Position numbers and translations under genes: made by a program. DNA of 64,000 nucleotides from Nostoc sp. FACHB-152 (GTDB lineage: Bacteria; Cyanobacteriota; Cyanobacteriia; Cyanobacteriales; Nostocaceae): the NCBI RefSeq assembly GCF_014697475.1, contig NZ_JACJRV010000021.1, positions 1 to 64,000 on the forward strand, written 5' to 3'. Shown piece by piece: positions 9,753 through 18,842 of this stretch. Each line of letters begins with the position of its first letter. Within the stretch, counting starts at the first letter, position 1. Under the pieces are notes generated by a model, which did not search any database, was not told the origin of the DNA, and worked only from the letters and a program-made list of their open reading frames with translations.

Positions 9753-9894
9753 AGTAGTTAATCTGTTCTTCCGGGCTAGATGGGTCAATAAAAGTCAAAG
9801 CTTTCCCATTATCTAGCATCAATAGTATCTAATTAAAGAACAGATAGCATATTTTAGCAGAAGGCAGAGGGCGGGGGAGCAGAGGAGCAGGCGG

Positions 9895-10935
9895 TTATAA
9901 AGTGACGAGTTGGGATTCGATTTCTTGGGAGTTCAAATCACGACCAATAAAAACTAAGCGGGTTTGCCTTGGTTCTGCTGCTTGCCAAGGGCGGTCATAA
10001 AATTTTTCAAATCTGTTACCTACGCCTTGCATTACTAAACGCATGGGTTTGTTGGGAACTGCTACAAATCCTTTAATCCGGTAAATTTCTTGTTGATTAA
10101 CTATGTTTTGCAACTGTTGTTGGAGTTTTTCCGGGTCAAAGGCGCGGTCTAAAATTACGTGGGTTGAGATAATTTCGTCGTCGTGGTCGTGGTCTTCTTC
10201 TGTGTCGTGATGACTGGGACGGCTATCTAAGTTATCTTCGACGGCGGCTTGCCATCCTAATAATACCGATGGGTCGAGTTGACCGCGATCGCTCTCTACC
10301 ATTTTTACCACTCTGGGTAATTCTTGTTTCACTAATTCCTCAACTTGGGTTTTAGTGGCGGCATCTACCAAGTCAGTTTTACTTAAAACTACCAAGTCTG
10401 CACAAGCGAGTTGGTCTTCAAATAATTCTTGTAAGGGTGTTTCATGTTCTAGGCTATCATCTGCTTGGCGTTGGGCGGCGATCGCTTCTAAATCACTGGC
10501 GAATGTCCCGGCGGCTACGGCTGCACAGTCTACGACGGTAATCACTGCGTCTACTGTTGCGGCGTTGCGAATTTCTTGCCAACGAAAGGCCTTTACCAGT
10601 GGTTTAGGCAATGCTAAACCTGATGTTTCAATCACAATACAGTCGATGCTGTCGCGCCGTTTAATTAACTCTTGCATTGTGGGAAAAAACTCTTCCTGCA
10701 CAGTACAGCAGAGACAGCCGTTGGTTAACTCAAAGATATTACTTCCGCCATCTTCATCTTCGGGGCAAACTTGGCAAGATTTTAGTAATTCGCCATCAAT
10801 ACCCAATTCGCCAAATTCGTTGACTAAAACGGCGATGCGACGACCTTGGTTATTTTGTAGTAGGTGGCGAATTAGGCTGGTTTTACCACTACCTAAGAAG
10901 CCTGTAATCACAGTCACGGGAATTTTTGTAGCCAT
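9895..10935 (-). CDS. cobW: CobW-type COG0523 GTPase metallochaperone
   Basis: The 346-residue protein is a G3E-family GTPase. It has Walker A ITGFLGSGKTS (10-20), the metal-binding CxCC motif in NGCLCCT (74-77), the ETSGLALP segment, the base-recognition SKTDLVD, and a His/Asp-rich loop near residue 255 (SHHDTEEDHDHDD) that probably binds metal. The C-terminal CobW_C domain is complete. Family members deliver cobalt or zinc; this version resembles the one annotated for cobalamin synthesis. The ATG at 10935 is preferred over 10965 because the family begins directly before the Walker motif. A long hairpin lies in its leader. Confidence 0.88.
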   Translation of the reverse strand: MATKIPVTVITGFLGSGKTSLIRHLLQNNQGRRIAVLVNEFGELGIDGELLKSCQVCPEDEDGGSNIFELTNGCLCCTVQEEFFPTMQELIKRRDSIDCIVIETSGLALPKPLVKAFRWQEIRNAATVDAVITVVDCAAVAAGTFASDLEAIAAQRQADDSLEHETPLQELFEDQLACADLVVLSKTDLVDAATKTQVEELVKQELPRVVKMVESDRGQLDPSVLLGWQAAVEDNLDSRPSHHDTEEDHDHDDEIISTHVILDRAFDPEKLQQQLQNIVNQQEIYRIKGFVAVPNKPMRLVMQGVGNRFEKFYDRPWQAAEPRQTRLVFIGRDLNSQEIESQLVTL

Positions 10936-10950
10936 TTTAATTTTTAAAGA

Positions 10951-11019
10951 CAGCAGTAGGGGCAACTTCCTTGCGATCGCCTTACCTTGATAAGATGACC
11001 CCAGGGAAACTGCCCCTAG
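10951..11019 (-). promoter_or_regulatory. Long hairpin between heme oxygenase and cobW
   Basis: On the minus strand AGGGGCAGTTTCC pairs with GGAAGTTGCCCCT over 13 bases (two G-U pairs), with a loop of about 40 bases containing GCGATCGC. It has no good T-run. It could be a leader structure for cobW, an mRNA end for the heme oxygenase gene, or a copy of the AGGGGC dispersed palindromes. Confidence 0.45.
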
Positions 11020-11046
11020 AATTCACAAATATTAGTTTACAAAAAT

Positions 11047-11763
11047 TTACTCAGCAGTAGCTAGTTCGGTGCTGCCACGTGTGCGGCGACGGGTGAGGCT
11101 GTTGTATAACATCATACCAATGGCTTTGATGAGGTTGCCTTCTAATTCTTGGAACATTTTCATGTTCATCCCGAAGGCAGCGTTAGCTTCATCAACGATG
11201 CGATCGCCTGTAGCATCATCAATAGGCATCTCATCTAAAGCTTGGCGATATTTAGCCTTAAATGCCTTCTCGTCAGTAATTTCATCAAACTCATAAAAGG
11301 CAGTTCCTTGCCCATCGTTCAAATTCATCGCTGTTACAGCAATGTTTTTGAGAATTTGTCCCCCAGATAAGTCACCCAAGTAACGGGTGTAAGAATGAGC
11401 AATTAACAATTCTGGTTGGGTTGCCGAAACTTCGCGGATGCGTTGAACGTAAGCTTCACCTGCTGCCGATAGTTTGATTTGATCGCGCCAGTTATTACCG
11501 TAATAATAGAGCAAGTCTTGCTCTAGGCTATGCTTGCGGTTGAGTTGGGGAAAATTAATTTTAGAAACAATTGGGTGCTGACGGTGCTTTTCCATCTCCT
11601 CTTCCATTGCCGAGTAGATGAAATAAAAGTTAGCCACTAGCTTTCGGTAAGAGCTTTTCTCTACCACTCCTTTTAAAAAGCACTTGACAAAACCTACATT
11701 TTCTGCCATTGTGTGGGCTTTTTTCGTACCTACACGCAACTTACTGGCTAAATTACTGCTCAT
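11047..11763 (-). CDS. ho1: Heme oxygenase (biliverdin-forming)
   Basis: This soluble enzyme opens heme to biliverdin IX-alpha, iron and CO using ferredoxin. It is the first step to phycobilins for antenna proteins and bilin photoreceptors. The 238-residue protein has the proximal heme ligand His17 in TKKAHTMAE, the FYFIYSAMEEE helix, and the distal helix signature AHSYTRYLGDLSGGQIL. The length fits the cyanobacterial HO1 family. The start at 11763 gives the normal N-terminus MSSNLASKLRVGTKKAH. It is the natural source of chromophore for the bilin-type GAF protein at 22920, though the two are not linked. Confidence 0.95.
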   Translation of the reverse strand: MSSNLASKLRVGTKKAHTMAENVGFVKCFLKGVVEKSSYRKLVANFYFIYSAMEEEMEKHRQHPIVSKINFPQLNRKHSLEQDLLYYYGNNWRDQIKLSAAGEAYVQRIREVSATQPELLIAHSYTRYLGDLSGGQILKNIAVTAMNLNDGQGTAFYEFDEITDEKAFKAKYRQALDEMPIDDATGDRIVDEANAAFGMNMKMFQELEGNLIKAIGMMLYNSLTRRRTRGSTELATAE

Positions 11764-12178
11764 ACTAAATTTCTCACCTTTAACAGGGTATACCGGGTTT
11801 CTAATTTACGAACGGCTAAAAAAGGTCATTAAAAAGTAACATTAGAACTATTTGATGAGAATTTATATTAAAATTTTTTAAGCAAAGGCAGTATGTAGCT
11901 TTGTTAAGCTGTCCCAGTTGCAAAGATATAACCACCCTACCCATCGCTGAGAAAAAAACTCAACTGCAATCAGGTAAAAAATAGAAATTTCTGTACAAAA
12001 AATTTACAAACTTCAGAAAAATTTTCAACAGTTTCACGGAACTCAGTCTATCGGTAATAGATTTCTGAAAAAAAAAACGAGTATAAAGTACAGATAAACA
12101 GGCAACTATTCACTTGGATTTGGTGAATAGAGAGTAAAGTAATATTTTCCAGAATTATGGTGTGGGGTATTTAACATT
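11764..12178. other. Intergenic region between divergent ho1 and glmM
   Basis: It is AT-rich and without open frames. Promoters for both genes must lie here but no strong consensus stood out. A poly-A run at 12069 and one hairpin (12106) are the only structured parts seen. Confidence 0.5.
12106..12130 (+). promoter_or_regulatory. Hairpin in the glmM leader
   Basis: CTATTCAC and GTGAATAG form a perfect 8-base stem with a 9-base loop, ending 48 bases before the glmM ATG. It might be an operator or a leader stem. Confidence 0.35.
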
Positions 12179-13648
12179 ATGGTTTCATCAATAACTCGAA
12201 CTCAAGGCGAGATTAAAGGTCTTTCGGTAACAGCAGATAGTTGCGACAAAAATCGGGCAGATAGTCTAGCATTTAGCTTGATATCACTACCAACAACTCC
12301 CTTATTCGGTACAGATGGGATTCGGGGGAAGGTAGGAGAAATACTGAATGCACCCTTAGCTTTAGAAATTGGTTTTTGGGCAGGGGTGGTCTTACAGAAT
12401 CATACTGCTAATGTAGGGCCAGTAATTCTGGGGCAAGATTCGCGCAACTCTAGCGATATGTTAGCAATGGCTTTGAGTGCAGGGTTAACAGCCGCCGGAG
12501 TTGAAGTTTGGTATTTAGGTTTATGTCCGACTCCTTGTGTAGCTTACCTGACTAGTGTAAGTGACGCGATCGGCGGCGTGATGATTTCTGCTAGCCACAA
12601 CCCCCCAGAAGATAACGGCATTAAAGTTTTTGGTGCGAATGGTGCGAAGTTACCGCAAGCATTACAAGCCGAAATTGAAGCCGGATTGCGCGGTAAATTA
12701 GCAAATGTGGGTAGTGTAAGTAATCACGGCAGACATTATGCACGTCCGCAGTTAGTAGGAGATTACAGTCTAGCGTTGCAACAGCCTTTGCAGAATGGCG
12801 GAAGTCTGCAAGGGATGAAGATTGTTTTAGATTTGGCTTGGGGTGCAGCTGTTGGGTTAGCACCACAAGTATTTATGGAAATGGGTGCAGAAGTTGTCTG
12901 CTTACATAATGCCGCAGATGGCGATCGCATTAACGTTGAGTGCGGTTCTACTCATTTAGATATATTGCAAGCCGCAGTTAAAGAACACCATGCCGATATG
13001 GGCTTTGCCTTTGATGGTGATGCCGATCGCGTGTTAGCAGTAGATAATACTGGCAGACAAGTAAATGGTGACTATATCCTTTACCTCTGGGGTCGCCACC
13101 TGCAACAACAGCAACAACTACCAGACAATTTAATAGTTTCCACCGTCATGGCTAACTTAGGATTTGAAAGGGCATGGCAACAACAAGGTGGTAAATTAAT
13201 TCGCACTGCTGTTGGTGATCAATACGTGCAGGCAGAAATGCTACGAACTGGCGGAATGCTAGGCGGCGAACAATCTGGTCATATTCTATGTAAACACTAT
13301 GGCATTACCGGAGATGGCTTGTTAACAGCCTTACACATAGCCAGCTTAGTTAAACAAGCGGGTGTGACTCTCGGCGAATTAGTAGACCAAAGTTTCCAAA
13401 CCTATCCTCAATTATTAAAGAACGTGCGCGTAGTAGACCGCGATCGCCGTTTAGGTTGGAAAGATTGTCTCCCAGTTCAACAAGCAATCAGCCTTGCTGA
13501 AGCCGCAATGGGTGACGCTGGTAGAATCTTAGTTCGCGCCTCCGGTACAGAACCAGTTATCAGAGTCATGGTAGAAGCTGCTGATGCCGAACTCACCCAG
13601 CATTGGACTAATGAGTTAGTAACCAAAGTCCAGCAGCATTTAGCGTAA
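12179..13648 (+). CDS. glmM: Phosphoglucosamine mutase
   Basis: GlmM converts glucosamine-6-phosphate to glucosamine-1-phosphate for UDP-GlcNAc and peptidoglycan. The 489-residue protein shows the N-terminal [13 protein letters not shown] motif, the phosphoserine loop [13 protein letters not shown] (Ser138), the Mg-binding FDGDADRV loop, the sugar-binding GEQSGHI motif and the C-terminal phosphate-binding [12 protein letters not shown]. About 40 residues precede the usual start of the fold; they look like a disordered extension, and no ATG closer to the fold is available. Confidence 0.93.
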   Translation: MVSSITRTQGEIKGLSVTADSCDKNRADSLAFSLISLPTTPLFGTDGIRGKVGEILNAPLALEIGFWAGVVLQNHTANVGPVILGQDSRNSSDMLAMALSAGLTAAGVEVWYLGLCPTPCVAYLTSVSDAIGGVMISASHNPPEDNGIKVFGANGAKLPQALQAEIEAGLRGKLANVGSVSNHGRHYARPQLVGDYSLALQQPLQNGGSLQGMKIVLDLAWGAAVGLAPQVFMEMGAEVVCLHNAADGDRINVECGSTHLDILQAAVKEHHADMGFAFDGDADRVLAVDNTGRQVNGDYILYLWGRHLQQQQQLPDNLIVSTVMANLGFERAWQQQGGKLIRTAVGDQYVQAEMLRTGGMLGGEQSGHILCKHYGITGDGLLTALHIASLVKQAGVTLGELVDQSFQTYPQLLKNVRVVDRDRRLGWKDCLPVQQAISLAEAAMGDAGRILVRASGTEPVIRVMVEAADAELTQHWTNELVTKVQQHLA

Positions 13649-13666
13649 GAGTAATTGATTACCTTG

Positions 13667-13693
13667 TAGAGACGTAGCATTGCTACGTCTCTA
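13667..13693. terminator. Perfect palindrome after glmM
   Basis: TAGAGACGTAGC-ATT-GCTACGTCTCTA forms a 12-base stem 19 bases after the glmM stop. The T-run is weak, so it may act as a dispersed palindrome rather than a true terminator. The same GTAGAGACG outer arm recurs at 30018. Confidence 0.5.
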
Positions 13694-13840
13694 ATTATGG
13701 AATGTAGAAAAATCTTATTATTCAGACATCTGACTCAAAAAACTTTCCGAGAGACTGCATAAAAAAATCAAGGTCAATCTATTGAGTAAGTGAAGGGGTT
13801 AAACCTCAACATCCAAACACTGAAACTTAGGAAACTGACC

Positions 13841-14488
13841 ATGAAATTCCGTAACATCACAAGTTCTTTACTTACCGCCACCGCACTTTTAACCAGCACA
13901 CTTCCAGCTTTTGCCGGCCCCTTTGATGTTAAACCTGCTGGTATCTTCAAGCCTGTTGATATCGTTCCTGGTGGGGTTGTAGGTAATGCTACTCCAAAAA
14001 ATCCTACATCTGGCAATTCAGTTGGTAATAGCGAAATTCAAGGCTTAGGCGACCATCAATCTTGGGTTGATCCCAATACCTTAGCCAAAGATCCTCGCGC
14101 CTTGTGTAGCGATGTCGGCTTAGGTAACAACACTCGCAATAGTTCCACCAAACTTGCTTTAGCAACTTCTGACAGCACTCGTTCTAGTTCATCTCGCAGC
14201 CATAATGATGGCGGTGGCGGTGGTGTCAGCTTCTTGGGTATTGGTGTCAGTGGTAATGGTTCTAGCCAAGGTAGCCAAAATAATAGTCAATCTCGTGATC
14301 TTCGCAACAACCGCACAGAAGAAAATAGCAGCAGTTCTTCAACTGTGGTTCAAGGTAAAAATTGCGATGCTTTTGTAAATGCTGCCGCAGCCAGAGATAT
14401 GAACTACCAAGACAATCTCAGCCGTCGTTATGAAATTAAAACTCGTCGTCAAGGAGAACAGGTTAACCAACTACTTGACAATAAATAA
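13841..14488 (+). CDS. Exported Ser/Asn-rich protein of unknown function
   Basis: The 215-residue protein has a classic signal peptide (basic start, hydrophobic core, cleavage near TLPAFAG). The mature part starts PFDVKPAGIFKPVDIVPGG, then becomes low-complexity Ser, Asn and Gly (about 95-175), and ends in a charged helical tail with RRYEIKTRRQGEQVNQLL. Cysteines are few (two visible). I do not recognise it. The ATG at 13841 is preceded by AGGA at about 8 bases and gives the signal peptide; an upstream ATG would bury it. The next gene also encodes an exported protein, so the two may work together outside the cell membrane. Confidence 0.7.
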   Translation: MKFRNITSSLLTATALLTSTLPAFAGPFDVKPAGIFKPVDIVPGGVVGNATPKNPTSGNSVGNSEIQGLGDHQSWVDPNTLAKDPRALCSDVGLGNNTRNSSTKLALATSDSTRSSSSRSHNDGGGGGVSFLGIGVSGNGSSQGSQNNSQSRDLRNNRTEENSSSSSTVVQGKNCDAFVNAAAARDMNYQDNLSRRYEIKTRRQGEQVNQLLDNK

Positions 14489-14599
14489 TTCTAAATACTT
14501 GGGCGGGCTTGCCGTTCCTCCCTACGCATATAAGTTGATTTTTAATTGAAAAACGCCGGGGTTAACACCCTGGCAATTGCTTTTATTGAGGACGAAATT

Positions 14600-15031
14600 A
14601 TGAATAGCAGTCTGAGAGGGATTTTTATGAGTGCAAGTATGTTGCTCTTATTACCATCTTTGGCTAGTGCCGACACCCCAAGGCGTAGCAATCATGACTC
14701 ACAAGTCTTACCTTATTTATTAGATAATCCCAATACAAATCCAGGGGTAAGGGTGCGTTGCTTGCCCAGGTATAGGCAAAAGTTAGAGAGGGAAAGGGGG
14801 GAAATCAGAAATTATCTTTTACAGTCAGATTCAGGCAGTCTTAATACCGATACTGTTACCATTGAAATTGCTGGCAGTTGTCGCCATATCAAAATTCGCG
14901 TACAAAATGACGCAAGTTTTGATGATTACCCAGTTTACAATCCCTATTTAGACGAGCATCATACTAACTTTGATAATTCCTGGCTGACTCGTAAAGGTTC
15001 AGGATGGTACTGGTTGCTGCGTCATCCATAA
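14600..15031 (+). CDS. Small exported protein of unknown function
   Basis: The 143-residue protein starts MNSSLRGIFMSASMLLLLPS, a signal peptide with likely cleavage after SLASA. The mature part is polar, with two cysteines (VRCLPRY and AGSCRHI) that could form a disulfide, and ends in a Trp-rich tail (WLTRKGSGWYWLLRHP). GAGGA precedes the ATG at 14600 by about 7 bases and decides this start over 14546. No family is recognised. It follows the Ser/Asn-rich exported protein on the same strand with a 111-base gap. Confidence 0.65.
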   Translation: MNSSLRGIFMSASMLLLLPSLASADTPRRSNHDSQVLPYLLDNPNTNPGVRVRCLPRYRQKLERERGEIRNYLLQSDSGSLNTDTVTIEIAGSCRHIKIRVQNDASFDDYPVYNPYLDEHHTNFDNSWLTRKGSGWYWLLRHP

Positions 15032-15108
15032 GGATAGTATTTTTGTTAACTTTAAGAGTTTTCATTAGTCGTGATAGGTTGGTCACTAGTTATATTTGAG
15101 GTTGGTAA

Positions 15109-15267
15109 ATGTCGCCACGCACTTACATTGACCCAGAGGATAATGGCTGGGTAACAGAGGAGGACTCAGGAGAAATCAGAGAAGCTACACCAGAAGAAAT
15201 TGATGAAACTATCCAGCAGTGGGAAAAGTACGAAAAAGATGGCAATGAAGCAAGCAAGCAAGAATGA
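15109..15267 (+). CDS. Acidic 52-residue protein, unknown
   Basis: The frame encodes MSPRTYIDPEDNGWVTEEDS and continues with many Glu residues to a polar end. The codons are regular and the next small gene starts inside it, which supports translation. There is no visible domain. Its acidity and the basic, aromatic partner downstream suggest a possible pair, but this is only inference. Confidence 0.4.
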   Translation: MSPRTYIDPEDNGWVTEEDSGEIREATPEEIDETIQQWEKYEKDGNEASKQE

Positions 15268-15463
15268 CTTAACCAGTGGAAAGCAAGTCTACTTTAGAGG
15301 TTACATTTACAATGTTTGGTGGGTGTCTGAAAGTAGAGTCAAAATTGTAATGCCAGGACATCACCCTAACTCGTGGGTGTCCCCTTATCCGGCTGGCGTG
15401 TACACTGTACCAGCATCTTGGGAGTTGCCAATAACGCACCCTGAACTATACATAATGAACTAA
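15245..15463 (+). CDS. Small Trp/Tyr-rich protein, unknown
   Basis: A 72-residue protein (or 74 from the ATG at 15239) starting [20 protein letters not shown]. It is rich in aromatic residues and prolines, e.g. [20 protein letters not shown], and looks like a small beta fold. It overlaps the end of the acidic 52-residue frame by about 23 bases, so the two are likely co-translated. Family unknown. Confidence 0.5.
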   Translation: MKQASKNDLTSGKQVYFRGYIYNVWWVSESRVKIVMPGHHPNSWVSPYPAGVYTVPASWELPITHPELYIMN

Positions 15464-15507
15464 AAGATTCACAATTTCTTTATAACTCAGGACTTATAAA
15501 TTTGATT

Positions 15508-16833
15508 ATGGAACAACAACCGATACAAGTAATTGGAGGTGGACTAGCTGGGACAGAAGCAGCATGGCAAATAGCCCAAGCCGGAGTACCTGTAATTTTT
15601 CATGAAATGCGTCCCAAACGCTTCAGCCCTGCCCATCATACAGAACATTTGGCGGAGTTAGTCTGTAGTAATTCCTTTGGGGCAATGGCAAGCGATCGCG
15701 CGGCTGGATTACTGCACGAAGAACTGCGACAATTAGGGTCGGTTGTTATATCTAAAGCTGATGAACACGCGGTTCCGGCTGGCGGGGCGTTGGCGGTAGA
15801 TAGAGGCCAATTTAGCCAAGATTTAACCCAAGCTGTATCTAACCATCCTTTAGTAGAATTTCGGCGTGGTGAAGTAAATGCCATCCCGGAAGGAATTGTA
15901 GTGTTGGCAACTGGGCCGTTAACTAGCCCCGACTTAGCCGAAGACTTGCGCCGCTTCACGGGAATGGAATATATGAGCTTTTTCGATGCGGCTAGCCCAA
16001 TAATTGTTGGCGAGTCAATTAACCGTGATATCGCTTTTATGGCATCCCGCTATGACAAAGGTGAAGCCGCCTATCTTAACTGTCCAATGAATAAAGAGCA
16101 GTATTTGCGGTTTTGGCAAGCACTTTGCGAAGCAGAACAAACAGAACTGAAAGACTTTGAACGGGAAACCGCGAAGTTTTTTGAGGCTTGTTTGCCTATT
16201 GAAGAACTGGCACAACGGGGAGAAGATACGATGCGTTACGGCCCGTTAAAGCCAGTCGGTTTATCTGATAGTCGTACGGGGGAGCGTCCCTATGCTGTGG
16301 TGCAGTTGCGACAAGAAGACAAAGCTGGGCAACTGTGGAATATGGTTGGTTTTCAAACTAACCTGCGTTGGGGTGAACAAAAGCGAGTTTTTCAACTCAT
16401 CCCCGGTTTAGAAAAGGCAGAATTTGTGCGGCTGGGAGTCATGCACCGCAATACTTTTATCAATGCGCCCCAACTAATGCAGCCGACTTTGCAATTTAAA
16501 CAGCGTCCCACTTTATTAGCTGCTGGACAGTTGATTGGTACTGAAGGCTATACCGCCGCCGCAGCTGGTGGTTGGCTGGCAGGAACCAATGCAGCCCGGT
16601 TAGCCTTGGGTAAAGAACCGTTGATTTTACCGCCAACTACAATGTTAGGGGCGTTATTAGAGTTTATTAGTTCTGCGTCACCTAAGCATTTTCAACCAAT
16701 GCCTCCCAATTTCGGGATTTTGCCAGATTTAGGTGTAAAAATCAAAAGTAAACAAGAGCGTTACGGACGTTACCGCGATCGCTCTTTGGCAGATTTATCT
16801 AACTGGAAATCCCAAATTAGCGTCAACCAGTAA
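15508..16833 (+). CDS. trmFO: tRNA m5U54 methyltransferase, folate/FAD-dependent
   Basis: TrmFO makes 5-methyluridine at position 54 in the T-loop of tRNA using methylene-tetrahydrofolate and FADH2. The 441-residue protein has the N-terminal dinucleotide fold [16 protein letters not shown], the conserved motif [12 protein letters not shown] with the family cysteine, the [16 protein letters not shown] segment, a second cysteine in [11 protein letters not shown], and the C-terminal [19 protein letters not shown]-binding segment. The ATG at 15508 is preferred over the TTG two codons upstream. Length is normal. Confidence 0.95.
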   Translation: MEQQPIQVIGGGLAGTEAAWQIAQAGVPVIFHEMRPKRFSPAHHTEHLAELVCSNSFGAMASDRAAGLLHEELRQLGSVVISKADEHAVPAGGALAVDRGQFSQDLTQAVSNHPLVEFRRGEVNAIPEGIVVLATGPLTSPDLAEDLRRFTGMEYMSFFDAASPIIVGESINRDIAFMASRYDKGEAAYLNCPMNKEQYLRFWQALCEAEQTELKDFERETAKFFEACLPIEELAQRGEDTMRYGPLKPVGLSDSRTGERPYAVVQLRQEDKAGQLWNMVGFQTNLRWGEQKRVFQLIPGLEKAEFVRLGVMHRNTFINAPQLMQPTLQFKQRPTLLAAGQLIGTEGYTAAAAGGWLAGTNAARLALGKEPLILPPTTMLGALLEFISSASPKHFQPMPPNFGILPDLGVKIKSKQERYGRYRDRSLADLSNWKSQISVNQ

Positions 16834-17145
16834 CTTTTGTGCCAGCAATTTAAAGGGGCGATCGCTTGCCATGATATTCTGCGATCGCCGCATAAATTGC
16901 TCAAATAATTATCATACAGTAAGTAACTGTGTAATCTAATTTCTTTTTACAAGCCTCATGTGCAGCAATTATTGCGTTTTCTTTTTGCCAATAAATATTG
17001 TTAGTTAACTACTAGTCAATCCTCTATTAATTCCTCTATTTACATCTGAATACTATTCAAAAATTCAGCAACATCTTCATATAAGTATACCTGTGTCCAC
17101 TCATGCTATAGGATAGTTTTTAGTGCCTTAATTTTAGGAATACCT
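16834..17145. other. Intergenic region before the polysaccharide island
   Basis: It holds two HIP1 octamers (16858 and 16881) and AT-rich sequence. No gene is visible. Base composition turns clearly more AT-rich from here through about 22.9 kb. Confidence 0.5.
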
Positions 17146-18603
17146 ATGATTACTAATGGCAAAAGTTTAGTCGGACAGTTTATTTTATGTCAATCAGAAA
17201 ATTATATACCAGAAAATTGGAATCTCCGACGTAGCGGCTCTTGGCTGTTAGGCTTTCATTCAGATTTGCCAGTAATTGAAATTCTTGCATCTGACTCCTC
17301 TTTGATAGGATGGCTACTTGGATATGCAATTGATACAAACGGTTTATTGCTGAATAAAAGCTTACAAATTCCGGTATTTCCAAACGATAACAACGATGCT
17401 TCTCAACTGGAATCATCGCTTTATGACTTCGGTGGGCGTTTCCTGGCTATATTCCTGACCAAGAATATCTCGCGTGTCTATTTAGATCCCCTAGCTTCTC
17501 TTTCAGCAGTTTTCTGCGCTCATGAGCAGATTGTTGCCTCATCCACAGCTTTAATTCCATATTCAGAGGATTGTCAGGATAATTATGAGTTAATTAAGAT
17601 ACTAGATATTCCTAACAAAAATAACTGGTATCCATTTGGTTTAACCCCAAGACATTCAGTTGAACGACTATTACCTAATCATTTTTTAAATTTGAATAAT
17701 TGGCAATCAACAAGGCATTGGCATATTAACCAAATAACTACAGTTCAAAATAAAGATATTAAACATTCTATAAGTGAAATTGCATCTATTGCCCAAAATA
17801 ATATCAAAGCACTTGTACAAAATTCCCCAGTTTATCTAGCATTAACTGCTGGAAGAGATTCAAGAATGCTTTTGGCTTGTGCGCGAGAACATCTCCAAAA
17901 TATTGAACTGTTTACAGTAAAAATCCCTGATCAAAAAGGAATACAAGATTGCGAACTTGCCTCTCAAATAGCTAAAACATATAAATTAAATCATCGAATT
18001 CTAGAATTGGAAGAAGCAACAGAAGCCGAACTAAACGAATGGTTGTATAGAACCGGAAATTGTGTTGCAGGAAGGACATGGAGAAATGTTCGGACACTTA
18101 AACAGTTAGATCCGCAACGTGGATTATTACTTGGAATGGCTGGCGAAATTGGACGTGCTATTTATTGGTCTGCTTCTGATACAGAATCTACCCAAATTGC
18201 GCCAGATAGACTGTTAAATATCCTTGAACTTCCAGTTCATCCTTACCTCGAAGAAAGAGGTTATCAATGGCTTAACAGTTTAGGAACCAATAATGCTTTT
18301 TCAATACTAGACCTTTTATTCATAGAGCAGAGATTAGGGTGTTGGGCTGGGCCACAACAATATGGCCACATCACAAGTGCCTTCCGGATATTTCCCTTAT
18401 GTCATCGTAAAATTATTGAATTAATGTTAAGTTTACCGCCTAATTATAAGCGTTCTACAATGATGGTTAATGACCTGATTAATAATCTTTATCCTGAACT
18501 ACTTAGGTTTCCATTTAATAACTACACAGGACTAAAAAGATATTTTAATAAATTGAAAAATATAGCTGAATCTTATTCTTCTACATTCAAATGGAAACGG
18601 TAA
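17146..18603 (+). CDS. Asparagine-synthase-like protein of a polysaccharide cluster
   Basis: The 485-residue protein has a degenerate N-terminal amidotransferase-like half (YDFGGRFLAIFLTKNI and YLDPLASLSAVF) and a C-terminal synthetase half with a PP-loop-like LTAGRDSRMLLACA (about 226-240). It lacks the N-terminal Cys2 nucleophile of true glutamine-dependent asparagine synthetases, so it cannot use glutamine in the usual way. Relatives in exopolysaccharide loci are thought to modify sugars or peptides, with no fixed substrate. The neighbours (flippase, pyruvyl-transferase-like, glycosyltransferase) place it in surface-polymer synthesis. Codon use is AT-rich compared with flanking housekeeping genes. 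Confidence 0.7.
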   Translation: MITNGKSLVGQFILCQSENYIPENWNLRRSGSWLLGFHSDLPVIEILASDSSLIGWLLGYAIDTNGLLLNKSLQIPVFPNDNNDASQLESSLYDFGGRFLAIFLTKNISRVYLDPLASLSAVFCAHEQIVASSTALIPYSEDCQDNYELIKILDIPNKNNWYPFGLTPRHSVERLLPNHFLNLNNWQSTRHWHINQITTVQNKDIKHSISEIASIAQNNIKALVQNSPVYLALTAGRDSRMLLACAREHLQNIELFTVKIPDQKGIQDCELASQIAKTYKLNHRILELEEATEAELNEWLYRTGNCVAGRTWRNVRTLKQLDPQRGLLLGMAGEIGRAIYWSASDTESTQIAPDRLLNILELPVHPYLEERGYQWLNSLGTNNAFSILDLLFIEQRLGCWAGPQQYGHITSAFRIFPLCHRKIIELMLSLPPNYKRSTMMVNDLINNLYPELLRFPFNNYTGLKRYFNKLKNIAESYSSTFKWKR

Positions 18604-18842
18604 AAGTAGAATCGTAATCCTCTAATACAAAAATTTAATAACTTAGTTTCTGGGTTTTAATCTGAGGTTTTATCCAAACTTCATTAAAATTTAGAATATA
18701 TAAATATTTTGTAAATTTTAATACTTTTATAGATAAGTAAAAAACAATCTTACATTAAATGTATATGGATGATTTAACTGAAGAAAATCCTAAAGTTACA
18801 TCCTAAGTTATTCTAAAGTTATTATAAGGCTAAACTTTAGTA

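Noticed and set aside
9586-9822. Frame of 78 codons overlapping the aspS start
   Set aside because: It is out of frame with aspS, which has full family similarity across this region.
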